Positions 32,901 through 35,753 of a DNA stretch of 35,753 bases are shown piece by piece. Position 1 is the first letter of the stretch. Every line of letters starts with the position of its first letter. The notes under the pieces are model-generated. The model ran no database searches. It saw nothing but the letters and a program-made list of their open reading frames with translations, and was not told the DNA's origin. The stretch comes from Fragilaria crotonensis (Eukaryota > Bacillariophyta > Fragilariophyceae > Fragilariales > Fragilariaceae), in contig JAKSYS010000646.1 in NCBI GenBank assembly GCA_022925895.1, positions 1 to 35,753 of the forward strand. The letters are read 5' to 3'. The position numbers and the translations under genes were made by a program.

Positions 32901-35709
32901 CCTCGGATTCACGGACAACGGAAGTATGTCCTTTGAAGATCTCGTAACAAGCCTTGAAGATCTAGCACAAACATGGGAGAAACTATTGCACTACTCCGGA
33001 GGTTCTCTAAATCTTTCAAAATGCTCGTGGTTTGTCATGTATTGGGATTGGAGGTCAGGACGTCCCATTCTTCGAGAGCAAACGATAGATCCCCTCGCAA
33101 CAGTCAGATTGAGCCAAGGACAAGATCCGCACCGAGTTGTAATTCGCCGACAATCACTCAATCAAGCAACACGAATACTTGGGTTACCAAAACCCGATCG
33201 GCGATTTTTCCCACCACGTTTCCATACTGAAGAAAAAGGCCGACGAGTACGCATCGGATACAGACACCACGGTTGACGTCGAGCGACATAAGAGTTTTCG
33301 TACGAACAACCTATGAGCCAGCAATGCGATACTCGCTTCCAGCGTTAGCGATCGATGAGGAGGAGTTGGAACAGATACAAACAAGGATATTGCCGGCAAT
33401 TGTACAAAAGCTAGGGATGAATAGGAATCTACCAACAGCAGTCCGCCACGGGCCGCTTTCCATGGGAGGATTGGGACTGATGGATCTTCGCACCGAGTGT
33501 GGAATTGAGATGGTGAAGTACTTTCGCCATCATATCTACCGTCGTACGGAAGTGGGAGAACTTTTGGTCATACAATTGAAGACGCTTCAGTTGGAAGCGG
33601 GTATTTTGTCCCATCTTCTGGAGCATCCAACAATCGTTTTGGATTACCTGACGCCAACGTGGATCCTTTCTCTCCGCCAATTTCTGTCGAATCACAACAT
33701 GGCGATCCATGTTACGGATGTACTACAAGTTGATCTAAAGGGAAGCAGGATACGGCAATCATGGATCCTGATCGGCTATCCCGATACTCTCGTGTTCAAC
33801 AAAGGGATATAAATTTGGTTCGCCTATACCTGCAATGTTTCAAGCTGTCTGACTTGTGTTGCTCCCGACCACAGAAAGATCTCCCAACATCTCCTAGGGG
33901 GTGACAGGCCTCCACATTTCGAAACCATACCTGGGTGGCCTCGCCAGGAGCGACCGTCCGCCCACCAACGACGACTATGGCGACGTTATATCTCGTCAAA
34001 TTATTTACGATATGGAGACTTATGGAAGAGGAGACCGATAGACAATCTGCAAGAAATCAAGCAGAATATCCGGCCGCGGGAAGAGCCCGCTGATCTTTTC
34101 ACTAATAGTACGGACAGCATCCAAATGGAAACGCTACCCCCTTATCAACGACGGTTACTCAGTTCAGTCCGACTATGTGTATCTGAAGCAGAAGTATGGG
34201 AAGCCAGCCGCTCGAAAAAGAATCTCACGATTGCTAGCGACGGCGGTTTGAAAGATGCTAGGGGTACATTCGGGTGGACACTGAGCACTTCAGAGAATAT
34301 CATCCTGTACGAAGGATCGGGACCAGTCGACGGGCCCAGAGATGTTGCTAATTCGACTCGATGCGAGATTGCTGGATTGGCTGCTCCACTCCTGTTACTG
34401 TCGTTGCTCGTTCACCAGTGGGGCACAAAGATTCAGGGGAAGCTACGGTGGGTGTGTGACAGTAAAGCAGCAATTTCGAACGTCGAGAAGCATACTTCAG
34501 CCCATAAGCCCAGGTGGAAACAACCCACAAACTCAGATCTCCTTGCCCAGATAAGATCGTATCGAACTTCTCTACGCTCTCAGCTTCTACCAACATGGGT
34601 AAAAGGTCATCAAAGTACAAAAAATCCAAGCAAGGATGTCATCCGAAACAACCGCGCGGACGAACTAGCTACCGAATATCGCAATGGTACCACAAGACGA
34701 CAGTCCAGAGAAATCACGGTCCATATTCCAGAGTCGAGTCTCCATTTGGATTCAAGGCATTCAGCAAGTAGGACAGGTGGAGGAGTGTATCCGCTTCCAC
34801 ATCAACGGCTATCATTTGCGTCAACATTTACAAGCTCGTCACAAGTGGACCGACGACGAGTGGAATACGATTGATATTCAACTACTGAGCCAGTTCTGCC
34901 GGTCGCTGACCCCATCTAAGCACACTGCACAAGTCAAGTTCATGAACAACCAGAGACACACTGGACTACGGAGGTACCAAGTGGCGAAGATAAAAGACCC
35001 AACCATGAGATTGTGTCCATGCTGTTTTCGGGTGGAGGAAGATGACGACCACGTTCTCCAATGTATTGAAAATCCAGGACGAGAGACAGCCCTTGGTCTG
35101 TTTAGACGAGCGATAGACACTGCGAGTCTGCTCCCACCCGTCAAGGCGCTCAAGCATATGTTGTTAAACTGGCTGGAAAACAAGGACCAGCATTTGGATA
35201 TGACGGAGTATCCGAGTCTCCATCAATCTTCGATCGTGAAGGCGGTGGCACAACAGTCACGGATTGGATGGTCTGCAGCCATGCGAGGGTTCTTCACAGT
35301 CGAGTGGCGATACCTAGCATCCCTACCAGCAGGTGATACGGAGGAAATAATCCAGGCAAAGGGTCTCCAGACTATGCGGAAAATCATTCGAGCAACCCAC
35401 GAATTCAGTATGTCGATGTGGAAAGCACGGAACCAAAAACTACATGGCCATGACTCGCAGGGTATGCGAGGATTGCGTTGTCCAGAATTATTTGAGATCA
35501 CTCATCTTCACAACCATCCTGAACTCGTAAGCGCGGGCGACCGACATTTCTGTGAACGTCCACTGGGAGATTTACTTCGTGCAAGTCATTCAGTAAGGAG
35601 GAGGTGGTTACTGTACATGCGAAACGCTCGAGCACGGTACGAACACGACGGTAAAACCCAAACTGCGATTACGGAATTCTTCAGAGACTATAATCGTGGA
35701 ACATTTTAG
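29986..35709 (+). CDS. non-LTR ORF2: APE endonuclease, reverse transcriptase, RNase H, zinc knuckle
   Basis: It nicks target DNA and reverse-transcribes the element RNA at the nick. Domains in order: APE endonuclease (LRIFFQNVKGLTY, FGLAETNTAW, then MMDANG near 30800, RRIDYIL near 30920 and SDHRGL near 31010). Reverse transcriptase fingers (SPSGRHLGHYKAL, RLRIIHLFEADYN). Palm motif A (FDNDASACFDRI, 32542-32577), motif B (GQGSGASPAVW, 32743-32775), motif C (FVDD, 32884-32895), and GGSLNLSKCSW. RNase H has all key residues: ASDGG, RCEIAGL, CDSKAAI, VKGHQ and NNRADELA (34230-34680). A C-x2-C-x9-H-x3-C knuckle lies at 35014-35064, and the C-terminus ends TAITEFFRDYNRGTF. All catalytic motifs are intact, but the frame changes at about six places, and near 33760-33850 coding must switch frame twice. 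An additional open stretch (29658-29912) may be its leader. Confidence 0.85.
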
Positions 35710-35721
35710 TAGGGGCCGCGA

Positions 35722-35739
35722 CACTGTACTAGTACAGTG
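35722..35739. repeat. perfect 18-bp palindrome CACTGTACTAGTACAGTG
   Basis: The sequence equals its own reverse complement over 18 bases, 13 bases after the ORF2 stop. It could fold into a hairpin in the element's 3' UTR. GTAC-centred palindromes of similar type recur across the window. Confidence 0.8.
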
Positions 35740-35753
35740 ACGCCACTCCAGGG

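Larger units (their letters stand above)
26571..35753 (+). mobile_element. nearly complete non-LTR retrotransposon (APE-RT-RNase H)
   Basis: This element is at least 9.1 kb long, with ORF1 at 26647-29680 and ORF2 at about 29986-35709. It has no LTRs, integrase or protease. Gene order is coiled-coil ORF1, APE endonuclease, reverse transcriptase, RNase H, zinc knuckle. This places it among RNase H-bearing non-LTR elements. The 5' boundary lies somewhere between 26571 and 26646. The 3' end runs past 35709 and may leave the window; a perfect palindrome at 35722-35739 lies in its 3' UTR. It has many single-base frame breaks. Confidence 0.85.

Noticed and set aside
34348-34629. Minus-strand ORFs opposite the retroelement
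   Set aside because: They are antisense shadows of the RNase H coding frame.
1-35753. tRNA, rRNA or riboswitch genes
   Set aside because: None was recognised from conserved boxes or structure on either strand.

Overview
This is eukaryotic nuclear DNA, most likely from a stramenopile alga such as a diatom. That identification is inference. It rests on an 81-bp GT-AG intron in a glucokinase gene, on non-LTR retrotransposons with an endonuclease, reverse transcriptase and RNase H in the style I associate with diatoms, and on a very high load of mobile DNA. I see no bacterial operon structure, no tRNA or rRNA gene and no CRISPR array.

Layout. 1-3.1 kb: an ankyrin-repeat gene on the minus strand with a 12-bp minisatellite inside it. 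3.1-4.85 kb: gene-free DNA with hairpins and a foldback element. 4.84-6.27 kb: a 5'-truncated retroelement 3' end on the minus strand. 7.0-8.3 kb: glucokinase, the only clear metabolic gene. 8.76-9.28 kb: a short inverted-repeat element with TTA target duplications. 9.83-10.15 kb: an unusual cluster of the motif AAATTTGCTTAC. 10.57-12.89 kb: the 5' part of a non-LTR element (ORF1 and the start of ORF2), cut off abruptly. 13.2-16.6 kb: a large DNA transposase on the plus strand. 16.9-20.9 kb: a large convergent minus-strand gene with a possible Fe(II)/2-oxoglutarate dioxygenase core. 20.9-22.3 kb: a satellite with a roughly 150-bp higher-order unit, starting just upstream of that gene. 22.45-23.34 kb: two tandem duplications. 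23.36-25.06 kb: an unassigned gene. 25.6-26.57 kb: a truncated retroelement copy with an internal inversion. 26.65 kb to the window end: a nearly complete non-LTR element (ORF1, then ORF2 with APE endonuclease, RT, RNase H and a zinc knuckle).

How the parts may work together. The transposase and the convergent minus-strand gene could form one composite mobile element. By analogy with fungal transposons that carry TET/JBP dioxygenases, the second gene might modify nucleic acid. This is the best candidate here for an undescribed system, but I could not define terminal inverted repeats that enclose both genes.

Many long reading frames are broken by single-base shifts. In the transposase all three breaks are repaired by adding one base to a homopolymer, and glucokinase is repaired by removing one G from a G run. 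This looks at least as much like uncorrected sequencing error as like gene decay, so 'pseudogene' calls for frameshifted genes are provisional.
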